64,000 nucleotides of DNA from Polaribacter sp. MED152 (GCF_000152945.2 NC_020830.1:2366501-2430500), one strand, 5' to 3'. Shown: positions 35,873 through 46,109, numbered from the stretch's first letter. The notes: generated by a model from the sequence alone, not told the origin. Numbers and translations are program-made.

Positions 35873-38284
35873 TTAAAGTTTATTTATTGAATAATTAAGT
35901 TTGAGGTAAAAAGCTCTACCTGGTTTTTGAACCGATAAATTGTCGTAAACAGGTTTGTCTAAAATATTTTTTATGTCGAAACTCATTACGAGTTTTTGAT
36001 TCGGAAAAGCGTAGCTTAAACCTAAGTCTTGTGCAAGTTGCTGAGGTATTTTAAAAAAATCGTCACCTACTGTATTTGAGCCTTGAGGAACCAAGTACGA
36101 AAATTGATCTGTAAAGTATATGTTGTAAAAAAGGTTTAGTCTTGCTTTTTTGCGAATGACATCTTTAAATGAATAGCGTAAGCTACCATTCATAGTAAAA
36201 AAAGGAGTATTGGGCACATCTATTTCTACACCATTGTTAATCAGTTTTAAATCGAAACGAGATATATTAAAATTTAAACCAAAGTTGTTTTTATAATTGT
36301 AGTTTAATTGTGCATCAAAACCCTTAGATGTTCCACTACCTTGATTTACATAAACAATTAATTCATCATTAATATTGGTTGAGTTTTCTATGGGTAGGCC
36401 AATTCTATCTTTTAAATTTCTAGTAAATAAATTGGTAGATAGGGTGAAATTGTGATTGTTAAAATGGAAGGTTCCTAACCTGAAACCTAAGTTAAAATTA
36501 TTACTTTGTTCTGGATTTATACTTGGGTTTGCAACCACATTATCTCCATCATTACCAAAAACCTCAGTTTCATTTGGCAAACGAATGGCTTTCTCTGCAG
36601 AGGCCAGTAAAGTAATTTTTGGATGAACTGTATAAGAAATTGCAAAACCATAACCATTAAGAGTTTTGTTGCTGCTTATAATTTCATCTATAATTTTATC
36701 ATTGCCATTTTCATCTTCTGCAATTGCAGGATCTAGGTTTACTGTGTTCTGTTGATAATGTTTACCAAATAAATTGGCTTTAAGTCTATTTTTGAATGCA
36801 TTGATTTCATAGGTAATTGAATAAATATTTTTTCTTAATTCTCTTGACCCTATAAATGTGTTTTCTAATACAGATCTTAAGGCATCACTATCTTGCCTAT
36901 CAATTCCACTATACAAATGGTTAGCCAAAACTTTATGGTTTTTATCAAATGTGTAAGAAATTCCTGTTCGAAAAGAAGCAACATCTCTATTTATTTTAGC
37001 CAAAGTTGGTCCTCCTTCTTGTTGAGATCCCCAAGAATATTCAAATTCATTTCCTCTAAAATCTATAGCTCTATTGCCATTCCAGCTATAGGCAGCAGCA
37101 ACAGTGTCGTTAAGCATTCTATTTCGCTTACCATATAAACCATGAATGTTTATCTCTAAACCTCTAGTAAGAAAATTTTTCTTTTGATAGGTTATGTTGG
37201 CGAGTATTGCATCAGACTCAAAAAATCTACCTTTATATGGTGTTATTGTCATAAATGCACCATGTTGTACTTCTTTATAATCTTCAGAACCAGTAACACC
37301 AATAAAAAATTGATCTGCCCATTTTACATCAGTATAACCAGCTTGAATCATACCTCCTGTGGAACTGTAAGCATCATTAAATCGTTTTGAAACAATTGGA
37401 GTTTGTGCACCACCTATACCTGTAACTACCACACTTCTGCCTGATACTTTATAATTGTTATCTGAATAATTATGAAAAAGGGAGGTTTTAAAGGTTATGC
37501 CGGATTTTTTAAATCGATACAAACCATTTGCACTTGTTTGTAGCGTATTAAATGATCCATAGGAAATGGAACCATTTAGATTACTTTTCGCATTTTTATG
37601 AAGTACAATATTAATGGCACCTCCTAAAGCATCATCTGCAAGATGACCAGGAACCACACCTTTATACACTTCAATATTTTTAATCATTGAAGGTGGAATA
37701 CTATTTAAATTAAAGGATGAACCATAAACTGAAATAGGAATTCCGTCTATAAAAATACGAACTGCATTTCCAGCCAAACCATTTAAGCTATAATTAACTT
37801 CAGAACCTAAACCACCATTTTGTCTAATCTTTACACCTACAGTTGTATTTAGTAATTCGTTAGTTTGTATGTTTCTAAGACTGGATTCTTTGGTTTCTAT
37901 TACATTAACTGAAAAACCTTTTGTTTCGGTTTTTGTTTTTTTAGATTTAGTAGTAACTAAAACTTCATCTAACTGATTTTCAAAATAATCTAGAACTACA
38001 TCAATTTCTTTTCGCTTTGTATTTAATTGTACACTTATATTTTTTGGTTGCGAGTTTAATGATCTAATTTGTATTTCATAAGTGCCAAATGGTATGTTTT
38101 TGAAAGAGAAACTACCATTAAAATCGGTTGATGTTTCTCTGATGTAATTTTTAGAGGTTAATATCAAATATGCATCAATAACAGGATCATTATTGTCAAA
38201 TTTTACCTTTCCATAAATGCCCCCTTTTTGTGCCAAAATTGAACAAGAAATCAGAAGAAAAATACCTGTATTTAAAAATTTCAT
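35873..38284 (-). CDS. TonB-dependent receptor (XusA-like), probable siderophore importer
   Basis: Outer-membrane active transporter. With the start at ATG 38284 the product is 803 residues. It has a signal peptide (KFLNTGIFLLISCSILAQ), an N-terminal CarboxypepD_reg-like domain at about 20-100 (GGIYGKVKFDNNDPVIDAYLIL), a plug at about 115-230 (RIFIDGIPISVYGSS and YKGVVPGHLADDALGGAINIVL), and a 22-strand barrel ending in an aromatic-rich strand. The in-frame TTG at 38302 would disrupt the signal peptide. Operonic with the DUF4374 lipoprotein. A PepSY-type inner-membrane partner (XusC) is not adjacent. Confidence 0.9.
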   Translation of the reverse strand: MKFLNTGIFLLISCSILAQKGGIYGKVKFDNNDPVIDAYLILTSKNYIRETSTDFNGSFSFKNIPFGTYEIQIRSLNSQPKNISVQLNTKRKEIDVVLDYFENQLDEVLVTTKSKKTKTETKGFSVNVIETKESSLRNIQTNELLNTTVGVKIRQNGGLGSEVNYSLNGLAGNAVRIFIDGIPISVYGSSFNLNSIPPSMIKNIEVYKGVVPGHLADDALGGAINIVLHKNAKSNLNGSISYGSFNTLQTSANGLYRFKKSGITFKTSLFHNYSDNNYKVSGRSVVVTGIGGAQTPIVSKRFNDAYSSTGGMIQAGYTDVKWADQFFIGVTGSEDYKEVQHGAFMTITPYKGRFFESDAILANITYQKKNFLTRGLEINIHGLYGKRNRMLNDTVAAAYSWNGNRAIDFRGNEFEYSWGSQQEGGPTLAKINRDVASFRTGISYTFDKNHKVLANHLYSGIDRQDSDALRSVLENTFIGSRELRKNIYSITYEINAFKNRLKANLFGKHYQQNTVNLDPAIAEDENGNDKIIDEIISSNKTLNGYGFAISYTVHPKITLLASAEKAIRLPNETEVFGNDGDNVVANPSINPEQSNNFNLGFRLGTFHFNNHNFTLSTNLFTRNLKDRIGLPIENSTNINDELIVYVNQGSGTSKGFDAQLNYNYKNNFGLNFNISRFDLKLINNGVEIDVPNTPFFTMNGSLRYSFKDVIRKKARLNLFYNIYFTDQFSYLVPQGSNTVGDDFFKIPQQLAQDLGLSYAFPNQKLVMSFDIKNILDKPVYDNLSVQKPGRAFYLKLNYSINKL

Positions 38285-38299
38285 GGAATATATTTTTGG

Positions 38300-38307
38300 C
38301 AAATATA
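38300..38307 (-). promoter_or_regulatory. -7 element TATATTTG for the XusAB-like operon
   Basis: Minus-strand exact TAnnTTTG match, 15 bases before the receptor ATG at 38284. The 200 bases further upstream show no obvious Fur-type palindrome by eye. Confidence 0.6.
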
Positions 38308-38517
38308 CCCTTATTTTTAATTAATCTAAATAAAATTAATTTAATTATGAATATTTAGTTGGTTACCGTTTTTTATTTAGAAAGGCGAAAAGATGGTCTT
38401 AAATAATTATAGAATTATAAGTATTACTAATGAAAATTAATAAATATTAATATTAAAGTGAATTCCAAGCAATTTTTAAAAGCCCTTAAAATATCAGTAA
38501 AAAAGCAAGTTGAAAAT

Positions 38518-39375
38518 TTACTTTTTACTTCTTAAACTTTCAATAATCACTGTAGCCAAAATTAGAGAACCTCCCCAAAAGGTATGTACAGTAGGAATTT
38601 CTTCTAAGAATAAGTACGCTAAACCAATGCCGAAAATAGGTTGCAGGCTACTAATAATACTGGCAGTTGCTGCAGAGAAAAATTTTAAAGAATGCAACAT
38701 TAAGCTATGACCAATAGCTGTTGTTATTAAGGCTAATAATAAAATATAGGGTAGTTGACTTTCTAAGCCAGACAAATCCATAAAAAATAAAACAGGAAAT
38801 AAAAGAATGGTAATAATTACTGTTTGATAAAACATAAGCATAGTTCCATTATAATTGGCTACATGTTTTTTCATTATTAAAATTCGAATGGCATAACAAA
38901 ATGCCGAAAATACCCCAAACAAAACACCTTTTAGTTGTGAACTTTCTAAATCAAATTCTGGTGTTAAAATGAATAAACCTAAGAGCACCATAAAGCCCAA
39001 TAAAATATAAATGGGGTTAAATTTAATCTTGAAAAACAAAGGTTCTAATAAGGCGATTATTATTGGGAATGTATACAAAGTTAAAATTCCAATAGCTACA
39101 TTAGAAAGCTTTAGCGCATAAAAATACGTTACCCAATGTGCAGCCATTAAAACACCCCCAATTATAAAAGTTTTATAATCTTTAGTAGATTTTATGGTTA
39201 AATTTATTTGTTTGTATCTGCAAAAAACAAATAAAAAAACCATTGCCAATATTGAGCGAAACCAAATAATCACTTCTGAAGGCATAGCAATGTGCTTACC
39301 TAAAACACCAGAAGTACTTATAAAAAATGAAGCTAATAATAAACCAGAAAGTTGTTTGATATAAGATTTATCCAT
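38518..39375 (-). CDS. EamA/DMT family transporter
   Basis: Ten-helix drug/metabolite exporter of the inner membrane. 285 residues made of two EamA repeats of five helices each; typical features are LSGLLLASFFISTSGVLGK in helix 1, IIWFRSILAMVFLF, and in the second half YILLLALITTAIGHSLMLHSLKFFSAATAS followed by SLQPIFGIGLAYLFLEE. The substrate is unknown. Its ATG overlaps the mfd stop by one base (TAATG), so it is probably cotranscribed with mfd. Confidence 0.92.
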   Translation of the reverse strand: MDKSYIKQLSGLLLASFFISTSGVLGKHIAMPSEVIIWFRSILAMVFLFVFCRYKQINLTIKSTKDYKTFIIGGVLMAAHWVTYFYALKLSNVAIGILTLYTFPIIIALLEPLFFKIKFNPIYILLGFMVLLGLFILTPEFDLESSQLKGVLFGVFSAFCYAIRILIMKKHVANYNGTMLMFYQTVIITILLFPVLFFMDLSGLESQLPYILLLALITTAIGHSLMLHSLKFFSAATASIISSLQPIFGIGLAYLFLEEIPTVHTFWGGSLILATVIIESLRSKK

Positions 39376-42300
39376 TAAATTTTCTGAAGCGTTTCTAAGG
39401 CAACTTTTACAGAGGTTATTTTTATAAATGTAATCATTAAACGTAAACCATTTTTAGTTTGTTTTTCTTTCATAACTACACTTTTAGGATTGTGCTGCAC
39501 GTATTTTAAAGTTCTAGTAAACGCTTCTGTTTGGTAAAAATCACTTTGTTGATCTGATACAAAGTAACCCACCAATCTTTTTTGCTTTAAAATCACTTTC
39601 TCTAAACCTAATTCTTTTGCCAACCATTTAATTCGCACAGAATTTAACAAATCTTCAACTTGAGTTGGTATTTCTCCAAATCTATCTATAATTTCAGATT
39701 CAAATACTAGTAATTCCTCTTCTTTTTCTAGTGTGCCTAATTTGTTATATAGCGCTAATCTTTCTGTAATTGAATTAATGTAATCATCAGGAAATAAAAT
39801 CTCGAAATCAGTATCAATTTGTACCTCTTTTACATATTCTTTTGGTTTAGAATTGTCTGTTGGATACAGCTCTGCAAACTCATTTTCTTTTAATTCTTCA
39901 ATGGCTTCTTTTAGTATTTTTTGATAGGTATCAAAGCCAATGTCGTTTATAAAACCACTTTGTTCACCACCTAATAAATCTCCTGCTCCACGAATTTCTA
40001 AATCTTTCATGGCAATATTTATTCCACTTCCTAAATCAGAAAATAAAACTAAAGCTTCAATTCGTTTTCTGGCATCATCTGTCATCATATGATAAGGAGG
40101 AGTTATAAAATAGCAAAATGCTTTTTTATTACTTCTACCCACTCTACCTCGCATTTGATGTAAATCACTCAAACCAAAATTATTGGCATTATTAATAAAA
40201 ATGGTGTTTGCATTTGGCACATCTAAACCACTTTCGATAATCGTTGTTGAAACAAGTACATCAAATTCACCATTCATAAAACCAAACATCAATTCTTCTA
40301 GTTTTTTACCCTCCATTTGTCCATGACCAATACCAATTTTTGCTGATGGTACTAGCCTTTGCAATAAACCAGCGACTTCTTTAATATTATCTATTCTATT
40401 GTGAATAAAGAAGACTTGGCCACCTCTAGAAATTTCATAAGAAATAGCATCTCTAATAGTTTCTTCAGAAAATCGAATTACATTACTCTCTATTGGATGT
40501 CTGTTTGGAGGTGGTGTTTTTATAACTGATAAATCTCTTGCAGCCATTAAACTAAACTGTAAGGTTCTAGGAATTGGTGTTGCAGTTAAGGTTAAGGTAT
40601 CTACGTTTTCTTTAAGTGTTTTTAATTTATCCTTTACAGCAACTCCAAATTTTTGTTCTTCATCAATTATTAAAAGCCCTAAGTCTTTAAATTTTATTCG
40701 TTGATTCGTTAATTGATGTGTTCCAATTATAATATCTACAGAACCATCATTTACACCATTAATTGCTGCTGTTTTTTGTTTTGCTGTTCTAAATCTGTTT
40801 AAATAATCAATCTTGATAGGAAAATCTTTTAAACGTTCAGAAAAAGTTTGATAATGCTGAAAGGCCAATATTGTAGTTGGTACTAAAATTGCAACTTGTT
40901 TACCATTATCAACAGCTTTAAAAGCGGCTCTAACTGCAACTTCGGTTTTACCAAAACCAACATCGCCACAAACCAATCTATCCATAGGTTGGTCTTTTTC
41001 CATATCTCGTTTTACATCTTGTGTAGCAGAATATTGATCTGGTGTATCTTCGTACATAAAACTACCTTCCAACTCGTGCTGAATGTGCGTATCTGGACCA
41101 AAAGCAAACCCTTTTTGTAGTTTACGTTTTGCATACAATTGAATTAAATTAAACGCAATATGTTTAACTCTAGCTTTGGTTTTTTGTTTGATTTTTTTCC
41201 AAGCTCCAGAACCTAATTTGTATATTTTTGGAGGCTTACCATCTTTACCATTAAACTTAGAAATTTTATGTAAAGAGTGAATGCTCACATATAAAATATC
41301 ACGCTCTCCGTAAATTAATTTTATGGCTTCTTGTTTTTTACCTTGAACATCTATTTTCTGTAAACCACCAAATTTTCCTATTCCATGATCCATATGCGTA
41401 ACATAATCTCCAATCTCAAGTTTGTTAAGTTCTTGAAGTGTTATGGCTTGCTTTTTTGCATATCCGTTTTTTAAACGGAATTTATGATAACGTTCAAAAA
41501 TTTGATGATCTGTATAACAAACCAATTTTTGATCTACATCTATAAAACCTTGGTATAAAGGAAAAACAATGGTTTCATAATGTACTTCTTGATCTGCGTC
41601 ATCAAAAATGTCATGAAAACGTTGTGCTTGTTGCTCATTTGCACAAAAGATATAATTGGTAAAACCTCCTTTTTGATATTCGTTTAAATTATCTATTAAT
41701 AAATTAAATTGCTTGTTAAAGGATGGCTGAGGATTTGTATTGAACGCTATCTCTTGCCCTTCTACTTTAGAGGTATTTCCAAAATGGACAATTGTAAAAT
41801 TATTCAGTTCATTTTTAATAAAACTACCATCACAAAATAACTCTGAAGGTTTAAGGTGATTTATTTCTTTAGATAAATCATTAAAAGCATCTTCGGCCTT
41901 TTTAAAGAATTTATCTAATTTTTGAGACATTAAGTCTACGTTTTTAGAAAACACAACAGTATTAGAAGCAATATATTTTAAAAAACTTTGCCTGTTCTCT
42001 TGTAATGTTTTGTTTTCTACATTTGGCATAATTGAAACTTTTTTCAGTTTCTCTTTAGACAATTGTGTTTCCACATCAAAGGTTCTAATACTATCAATAT
42101 CATCGCCAAAAAACTCAATTCTATAAGGTTCATCATTAGAGAAAGAAAACACGTCTATAATTCCACCTCTTACAGAAAAATCACCTGGTTCTGTTACAAA
42201 ATCTACGCGTTTAAATTTGTATTCAAACAATACTTCATTTACAAAATCGAGCGATAACTCTTCACCTACAGTTATTTTTAAGGTGTTTTTTTCTAATTCT

Positions 42301-42707
42301 TTTTTAGTAACTACTTTTTCGAAAAGTGCAGTTGGGTAAGTAACAATTATTGCTGGTTTTTTTCTAGAATTAATTCTATTTAAAACTTCAGAACGTAAAA
42401 GTACATTGGCATTATCTGTATCTTCTATTTGATATGGTCTTCTGTAAGAACCAGGATAAAAAAGTACATTCTTATCTCCTAAAAGTTGTTCTAAATCGTT
42501 CAAATAATAAGCAGCTTCTTCTTTATCATTAAATACTAAAAGATAAGGTTTGACTACTTTTTTAAAACTTTCGGAAATAACAAAAGACAATGAAGAGCCA
42601 GCCAAATTCGATATTTGAAATTGGTTTTTCTCTTGTTGAAGGGCTGTAATTACCTGCGAAACTTTCGCAGATTGTTGGTATTGATTAACAATGTTCTGCT
42701 TGCTCAA
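39375..42707 (-). CDS. mfd: Transcription-repair coupling factor
   Basis: Removes RNA polymerase stalled at DNA lesions and recruits UvrA. 1110 residues: N-terminal UvrB-like region (ISNLAGSSLSFVISE, VDFVTEPGDFSVRGGIIDVFSF), CarD-like RNA polymerase interaction domain (GDYVTHMDHGIGKFGGL), RecG-like motor with Walker A in CGDVGFGKTEVA, DEEQ in IIDEEQKFGV, TATPIPRTLQFS and QMRGRVGRS, then the C-terminal TRCF domain. The start is a TTG at 42707; no ATG is available nearby. A -7 element lies 15 bases upstream. Confidence 0.96.
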   Translation of the reverse strand: MSKQNIVNQYQQSAKVSQVITALQQEKNQFQISNLAGSSLSFVISESFKKVVKPYLLVFNDKEEAAYYLNDLEQLLGDKNVLFYPGSYRRPYQIEDTDNANVLLRSEVLNRINSRKKPAIIVTYPTALFEKVVTKKELEKNTLKITVGEELSLDFVNEVLFEYKFKRVDFVTEPGDFSVRGGIIDVFSFSNDEPYRIEFFGDDIDSIRTFDVETQLSKEKLKKVSIMPNVENKTLQENRQSFLKYIASNTVVFSKNVDLMSQKLDKFFKKAEDAFNDLSKEINHLKPSELFCDGSFIKNELNNFTIVHFGNTSKVEGQEIAFNTNPQPSFNKQFNLLIDNLNEYQKGGFTNYIFCANEQQAQRFHDIFDDADQEVHYETIVFPLYQGFIDVDQKLVCYTDHQIFERYHKFRLKNGYAKKQAITLQELNKLEIGDYVTHMDHGIGKFGGLQKIDVQGKKQEAIKLIYGERDILYVSIHSLHKISKFNGKDGKPPKIYKLGSGAWKKIKQKTKARVKHIAFNLIQLYAKRKLQKGFAFGPDTHIQHELEGSFMYEDTPDQYSATQDVKRDMEKDQPMDRLVCGDVGFGKTEVAVRAAFKAVDNGKQVAILVPTTILAFQHYQTFSERLKDFPIKIDYLNRFRTAKQKTAAINGVNDGSVDIIIGTHQLTNQRIKFKDLGLLIIDEEQKFGVAVKDKLKTLKENVDTLTLTATPIPRTLQFSLMAARDLSVIKTPPPNRHPIESNVIRFSEETIRDAISYEISRGGQVFFIHNRIDNIKEVAGLLQRLVPSAKIGIGHGQMEGKKLEELMFGFMNGEFDVLVSTTIIESGLDVPNANTIFINNANNFGLSDLHQMRGRVGRSNKKAFCYFITPPYHMMTDDARKRIEALVLFSDLGSGINIAMKDLEIRGAGDLLGGEQSGFINDIGFDTYQKILKEAIEELKENEFAELYPTDNSKPKEYVKEVQIDTDFEILFPDDYINSITERLALYNKLGTLEKEEELLVFESEIIDRFGEIPTQVEDLLNSVRIKWLAKELGLEKVILKQKRLVGYFVSDQQSDFYQTEAFTRTLKYVQHNPKSVVMKEKQTKNGLRLMITFIKITSVKVALETLQKI

Positions 42708-42722
42708 CTGTAAAATTTTTTA

Positions 42723-42730
42723 CAAATGTA
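42723..42730 (-). promoter_or_regulatory. -7 element TACATTTG for mfd
   Basis: Minus-strand exact TAnnTTTG match, 15 bases before the TTG start of mfd. Confidence 0.55.
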
Positions 42731-42783
42731 CTGTGATAATTTATAATAAACCAAAAAGCAAATTCTTTTCTAGGTGAAAGCAA

Positions 42784-42791
42784 TATATTTG
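42784..42791 (+). promoter_or_regulatory. -7 element TATATTTG for the 42826 gene
   Basis: Exact TAnnTTTG match 34 bases before the ATG, back to back with the mfd promoter. Confidence 0.55.
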
Positions 42792-42825
42792 TGATGAAGC
42801 AGTTAAAAATCTATAATCAATCAAT

Positions 42826-43380
42826 ATGTTGTCAAAAATTTCTACTTGTTTTTTGTTTTTCTTAATTATGCTATTTATCAATCCTATTATTGGACAGAAT
42901 AAAAAAAGTGAATGGACGATTGGGCTAAGTTTAGCCTCTGCAAAGTACACAGACAATCAAGGTAAAGTTTTGGGTGGTTCTTTTGTAAACCAATCACCGA
43001 GAATTAATATTTCTAAATACTTGTTTAAGAATTTTACAGCTGATGTAGGCTTTTCCACAGCCATTTTCGATACACAGAAATACACCACTTTTGATGGAAT
43101 TTTGCGTTATGATTTTGGAACATCTATAGATAATGTAGTGCCTTATGTTTTAATTGGAGGTAGTTTTATTAGTGCCGTTAAAACTACGCCAACTTTAAAT
43201 TTAGGTGCTGGAAATACATTCTGGATTAAGGAAAATTACGGAATTAATGTTCAAGTAATCTATAAATACTCTGAAGATCGATTTGAGAGTCAGTATTCAC
43301 ATTTTTACCCAACAATTGGCTTGGTATATAGTTTTAAACCTAGGAATTTGAATCCTAGATTATGGCATATGAATAACTAA
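42826..43380 (+). CDS. Small outer-membrane beta-barrel protein (OmpA/OprF N-domain-like)
   Basis: 184 residues with a signal peptide ending near residue 23 (FINPIIGQ) and about eight amphipathic beta strands (EWTIGLSLASAKYTD, RINISKYLFKNFTADVGFS, ILRYDFGT, VVPYVLIGGSFISA, YGINVQVIYKYSE, YPTIGLVYSF). This matches the 8-strand barrel of OmpA-like proteins without the peptidoglycan-binding domain. It strongly resembles in layout the barrel half of the OmpA gene at 52279. Role unknown. It ends one base before the convergent thioredoxin gene. Confidence 0.78.
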   Translation: MLSKISTCFLFFLIMLFINPIIGQNKKSEWTIGLSLASAKYTDNQGKVLGGSFVNQSPRINISKYLFKNFTADVGFSTAIFDTQKYTTFDGILRYDFGTSIDNVVPYVLIGGSFISAVKTTPTLNLGAGNTFWIKENYGINVQVIYKYSEDRFESQYSHFYPTIGLVYSFKPRNLNPRLWHMNN

Positions 43381-43381
43381 A

Positions 43382-43858
43382 TTAGTGCTTCAGATATTTG
43401 TTTAAAATTGAAGTTAATTTTTTAGCATTTAGGTAACCAACTATAAGTAAATCAATTTCGTAATTTGTATTTAAAATAATGGTTGTTGGATAACTAGTTC
43501 TTTTTTCTGAAATGGTAAGTTGTTTTGCCAATTCATGCATGCCAGAATTTCCTGAAGGTTGGTATGAGAAGGTTTTACCTAAAAATGTAATGTTTTCTTT
43601 TTCTTCGCCATTAAATAGAATAAGATGGTAGTCTTCGTTTAATTTCTGAATTACCTCCGGATTTTGAAATGTGTTTTTTTTCATTCCAAAACAAATTTTA
43701 CACCAATCTGTATATAAAAAAATCACAACTGGTTTTGGTGCTTTTTTTTGCAATTGTTCAATTTCTTGAAAGTTGTAAGAATTTAAATCAACCTTAGTTT
43801 TTTGAGCATAGTTACTTATGCTAACCATAAAAGCGCCTATAAATAACCAATGCTTCAT
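43382..43858 (-). CDS. Periplasmic thioredoxin-family protein
   Basis: 158 residues with a signal peptide (about 1-19, SNYAQ) and a thioredoxin fold. Active-site motif DWCKICFGMK with C53 and C56 is in the expected place, followed by TYPTT-like cis-Pro segment SYPTTIIL. Likely a thiol reductase or disulfide exchanger acting in the periplasm. It is encoded 5 bases downstream of a TonB receptor whose plug contains a CxxC, so it may keep that receptor or its cargo reduced; this is inference. Confidence 0.85.
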   Translation of the reverse strand: MKHWLFIGAFMVSISNYAQKTKVDLNSYNFQEIEQLQKKAPKPVVIFLYTDWCKICFGMKKNTFQNPEVIQKLNEDYHLILFNGEEKENITFLGKTFSYQPSGNSGMHELAKQLTISEKRTSYPTTIILNTNYEIDLLIVGYLNAKKLTSILNKYLKH

Positions 43859-43863
43859 AATTT

Positions 43864-46095
43864 TTAAAATAATGTAAATCTAACTCCTAAAAAAGCTCGT
43901 ATACCTTGATTTGATGCGTACACATAACTAGGGTCAAAAGTTAAAGCATCAGGGTCATTGGGGTCTACTTGTTCATCAAAAGGATCAAAAGGTCTAGATA
44001 TACTGTTGGCTGCAGGTGTAAAATTTAATAGATTTTTTACTCCTCCATAAATTTCCCAAGAGTTGGTAAATTTTTTAGTTAATTGAATATTCTGAATACT
44101 AAACCAAGGTGAAAATTCTGCTCTATCATCTTTAGGGCCTAATAAAGGCAAACGCATTGGTCCATATAAGTTTCCAGTATAATCAATTGTAAAATCTTTA
44201 GCAAACCTGTAAGAAACAGACCAAACTCCACTAAAACTTTCGGTTAATAATTGTCTTCTCTTTATGTTGTTTTCTGTTACTGAAACATCCATTAAAGTAG
44301 CTCCTGCATTAATGGCTAAACCATTGGTGAATAAAATATCTGCATTTAGAGAAACTCCTTTAGACACAGAGAAACCTTCTAAATTTGCATAAATAATTTT
44401 ATTAGGATCTGTTTCATAATCAGGCAATATTCTGTTGTTAAAATAGGTGTAAAATGCACTAGCATCTAAAGTGATGAAAGAATTTGCAGTATTGATTTTT
44501 TTAACAAAATTGATGTTGGCATTCCAAGAAGTTTCTGGGTCTAAATTACCATCAAATTCAACTTTTCTTGCACCTGTTAATGCTGCATGATCTTCTGTAA
44601 AAACATTAGCAACTCTAAAGCCATTACCAGCACTAATTCTAAAAATATTCGATTTATCTCTAGAACTCCACTTGTAATTTATTCTTGGAGATACAATATT
44701 TCCATGAACACTATTGTAATCCCATCTAACACCTAAGAGTAATTTTTTTCTATCGGAAATACTAATTTCATCTTGTATAAAAATTCCTGGTAAGTGAATT
44801 TTTGAGGGCTGATTAAAAGTGCCAGTTTCATCTAAAGTTGCAAACGTATTATCATCATAATAAGTATATCTATAAGCCAAACCTACTAATAAATCTTGGG
44901 TAGCGTTTATTTTGGTATCATAAACCAGTTGGGCAAAACCAATAAGTTGAGTAGCATCATAAGCATCTGTGCCATAAAATGAATCTTGATAATGCCCATT
45001 TGCACTAAATTGAAAGTTTATATTTTCTGTTGTTGGTAATTGGTATGTTCCAAAAGTTTCCCATCTATTGGTATAAATGCTTTCACCATAAACGATGTTA
45101 CTACCTCTAAATTTTCGCTCCCAATCCAATTCTCCTCCCCATCTATCTTCATAAACATATCTACCAGCAATGGTAAAAACTTTGTTGCTTTTGCGCTTAA
45201 AATTAATTTTATTAAAGATTGATATTCTATTTTGTAAAGTAAGGTCTGTAAAATTATCATTGTTGTTATCTACCCTATTTTGAAAATTAAAATAATTTAC
45301 ACCTAACAGACCTTCTGCTTTTTCAGAGATTTGATAGCGCAAACCAATATCTGTATTTACTTCTCCCCAAGAACTGGCAAAAACATCTGTAGATAATTTT
45401 GGTGCATTTGTTGGCTTTTTGGTGATGATGTTAATAATACCACCAACAGCTTCAGAACCATATAAAGTAGAGGCTGGCCCTTTTACAACTTCAACCCTTT
45501 CAATTAAAGCCTGTGGAATTCCAGTTAAACCATATACTGTAGATAAGCCACTAACAATTGGCATACCATCTATTAAAACAAAAGTGTAAGGACCTTCTAA
45601 ACCATTAATGTGAATGTCTCCTGTATTACAAACATTACAATTTAGTTGAGGTCTAATTCCGTTTACATTTTGCAAAGATTCAAATACAGAAGGTGTAGGA
45701 TTTTTCTTAAAAAACGTTTTGCTATATACTTCTACAGGAACAGGACTTGCAGTTTTAGATACAGGCCTCAAAGTGCCAGAAACTACTATTTCATCTAAAG
45801 TATTATCGTCTTCTAGAACAACATTTCTTGTAAGATTATTACCATTTAAAACCAAAGGAAATGTTTTTGTCTTAAAACCAATGCTACTTACCACTAATGT
45901 ATAACTACCATTTAAACTATAATTTAATTGATAGCTACCATCTTCTGTAGAGGTGGTTCCAAGTTTGGTGTTTTTGATATAAATATTAGCAAAAGGAATG
46001 GCATCACCATTTTTAGAAGTGATTTTACCCCTTATATTTTGACCAATTCCAAGAGTAGAAATAAGTATAAACACTAAAATTATATGATTTTTCAA
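43864..46095 (-). CDS. TonB-dependent receptor with CxxC in the plug, probable metal uptake
   Basis: Outer-membrane transporter of 743 residues: signal peptide 1-19, CarboxypepD_reg-like domain at about 20-100, plug at about 115-235 with GPYTFVLIDGMPIVSG and RVEVVKGPASTLYGSEAVGGIINII, then the barrel ending GIRAFLGVRFTLF. The plug contains C153 and C156 (LNCNVCNTGDIH), an uncommon cysteine pair that could bind metal or form a disulfide. The start is a TTG at 46095, after a signal-peptide-like context and a -7 box. The divergent DtxR-type gene and the palindrome upstream suggest metal regulation. Confidence 0.9.
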   Translation of the reverse strand: MKNHIILVFILISTLGIGQNIRGKITSKNGDAIPFANIYIKNTKLGTTSTEDGSYQLNYSLNGSYTLVVSSIGFKTKTFPLVLNGNNLTRNVVLEDDNTLDEIVVSGTLRPVSKTASPVPVEVYSKTFFKKNPTPSVFESLQNVNGIRPQLNCNVCNTGDIHINGLEGPYTFVLIDGMPIVSGLSTVYGLTGIPQALIERVEVVKGPASTLYGSEAVGGIINIITKKPTNAPKLSTDVFASSWGEVNTDIGLRYQISEKAEGLLGVNYFNFQNRVDNNNDNFTDLTLQNRISIFNKINFKRKSNKVFTIAGRYVYEDRWGGELDWERKFRGSNIVYGESIYTNRWETFGTYQLPTTENINFQFSANGHYQDSFYGTDAYDATQLIGFAQLVYDTKINATQDLLVGLAYRYTYYDDNTFATLDETGTFNQPSKIHLPGIFIQDEISISDRKKLLLGVRWDYNSVHGNIVSPRINYKWSSRDKSNIFRISAGNGFRVANVFTEDHAALTGARKVEFDGNLDPETSWNANINFVKKINTANSFITLDASAFYTYFNNRILPDYETDPNKIIYANLEGFSVSKGVSLNADILFTNGLAINAGATLMDVSVTENNIKRRQLLTESFSGVWSVSYRFAKDFTIDYTGNLYGPMRLPLLGPKDDRAEFSPWFSIQNIQLTKKFTNSWEIYGGVKNLLNFTPAANSISRPFDPFDEQVDPNDPDALTFDPSYVYASNQGIRAFLGVRFTLF

Positions 46096-46109
46096 ACTTA
46101 AAATTTATG

